Positions 63,318 to 64,000 of a stretch of DNA of 64,000 nucleotides are shown piece by piece (within the stretch, counting starts at the first letter, position 1; every line of letters starts with the position of its first letter). Location of the stretch: positions 2,046,001-2,110,000 of the forward strand of contig NZ_CP119809.1 in the NCBI RefSeq assembly GCF_029338395.1, written 5' to 3'. Under the pieces are notes generated by a model. The model worked only from the letters and a program-made list of their open reading frames with translations. It did not search any database and was not told the origin of the DNA. Both the position numbers and the translations under genes were made by a program. The DNA is from Halorussus caseinilyticus. GTDB lineage: Archaea; Halobacteriota; Halobacteria; Halobacteriales; Haladaptataceae.

Positions 63318-64000
63318 GTGCGACTGCGAACCGACGACCGAGGCGTGACGGTCCAAATCGGGACGGTACTGCTATTTGCGGTACTCATCGTCCTGCTCTC
63401 GACGTATCAGGCCTCGGTCGTCCCCCAACAGAACGAGCAGGTGGAGTTCAACCACAACCAGCAGGTCCAGAGCCAACTGCAGGACCTCCGGGACGAACTC
63501 CTCCGGACCGCCGTCACCGGGAGCGACGGGTCGTCGTCGGTCGCCCTCGGCACCCAGTACCCCGTCCGTGCGTTCTTCGTCAACCCCGCGCCGCCGTCGG
63601 GGACCCTACGGACGACCCCGCCCGCGAGGGTCGAACTCGGCAACGCGGAGGCCGTCGGCGAGACCGGCGACTACTGGAACGGCGACACCCGCAGATTCCG
63701 GACTCGCGGCGTGACCTACGACCCGACCTATCACGTCTATCAGAACCCGCCGACGACGGTCTACCGGAACGGCGTCCTCTACAACCGGTTCGACAGCGCC
63801 GACCGGGTGGTCGCGGGCCAGCGACTCGTGCAGGGAAACGCTATCTCGCTGGTCGCGGTGAACGGGAGTCTCTCGAAGTCGAGTAGCGCGACCGCCTCCG
63901 TGAACATCCGGGCGGTCAGCGCCGCGACCCGGACCGTGACCGTCCGCAACGAGGTTCCGGGCGACGAGGTTACGCTGGTCGTTCCGACCAACCTGACCGC
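63318..64000 (+). CDS. archaeal pilin-like / DUF7289-type protein, 3' truncated by window
   Basis: From GTG 63318: VRLRTDDRGVTVQIGTVLLF continues AVLIVLLSTYQASVVPQQNE. This is a class III-signal-like start: a basic N-terminus, a hydrophobic alpha helix and then QNEQVEFNHNQQVQSQLQDL. It matches haloarchaeal pilin-related exported proteins. The open frame runs off the window, with Asn/Thr-rich beta segments typical of a surface domain. The start codon is chosen from the basic residues just before the helix. Confidence 0.72.
   Translation, partial: MRLRTDDRGVTVQIGTVLLFAVLIVLLSTYQASVVPQQNEQVEFNHNQQVQSQLQDLRDELLRTAVTGSDGSSSVALGTQYPVRAFFVNPAPPSGTLRTTPPARVELGNAEAVGETGDYWNGDTRRFRTRGVTYDPTYHVYQNPPTTVYRNGVLYNRFDSADRVVAGQRLVQGNAISLVAVNGSLSKSSSATASVNIRAVSAATRTVTVRNEVPGDEVTLVVPTNLT

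Overview
The window is a GC-rich chromosomal stretch from a halophilic archaeon (class Halobacteria). The proteins are strongly acidic. The information-processing genes are archaeal: Elp3, RqcH, pelota, Rpp30/Pop5 of RNase P and a proteasome alpha subunit. Secreted proteins carry twin-arginine signals, and several genes have a TATA-like box about 25-30 nt before the start codon, as in leaderless haloarchaeal transcripts. The genus cannot be read from the sequence.

Layout. 1-9.5 kb: end of elp3, a frameshifted metallo-beta-lactamase-fold gene, a soluble taxis transducer, rqcH, two DUF4013 membrane proteins, an RDD protein and pelota. 10-21 kb: a Tat lipoprotein beta-helix protein, an esterase/VOC pair, a RecJ-like DHH protein, thymidine kinase, a MoaB/CinA-type protein, two oxidoreductases. 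21-28 kb: a large bacterio-opsin-activator-type regulator, glutamate dehydrogenase, a lipoprotein serpin, MutY. 29-36 kb: the RNase P-proteasome operon, a cobalamin adenosyltransferase, a glutaredoxin-like protein, ThrRS with a bacterial-type editing domain. 38-47 kb: the glycine cleavage genes gcvT-gcvH and gcvPA-gcvPB, split by a foreign-looking island. 47-54 kb: a second island. 54-64 kb: an Na+/H+ antiporter, two intact subtilisin-like proteases with a degraded third copy between them, a NYN protein, a TatD-family hydrolase, DUF2150 and the start of a pilin-like protein.

The most unusual part is a duplicated CHAT-protease system. Locus A (41.3-45.7 kb, + strand) and locus B (52.9-48.6 kb, - strand) have the same order: a full-length CHAT protease, a promoterless partial copy (CHAT domain plus a different C-terminal tail), then a paralogous protein of the type I recall as DUF7504. 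Within each locus the CHAT-coding DNA of the full gene and of the partial copy is nearly identical, but the roughly 100-residue tails differ abruptly. Each of the four tails also meets, stop codon to stop codon, a convergent gene for a 43-44 residue hydrophobic peptide ending in Gly-Pro; these genes are too short for ordinary gene calling. This suggests a switchable-tail protease: recombination through the shared CHAT sequence would exchange the tail together with its small partner, like the orphan C-terminal modules of polymorphic toxins. Locus A sits inside the gcv operon, between gcvH and gcvPA.

The window also contains several kinds of non-coding structure: a 42-bp perfect palindrome after a CheY gene, a 16-bp-stem hairpin after rqcH, about four copies of a 31-bp tandem repeat, and two dispersed intergenic repeat families. 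No rRNA, tRNA, CRISPR array, transposase or replication origin was recognised.
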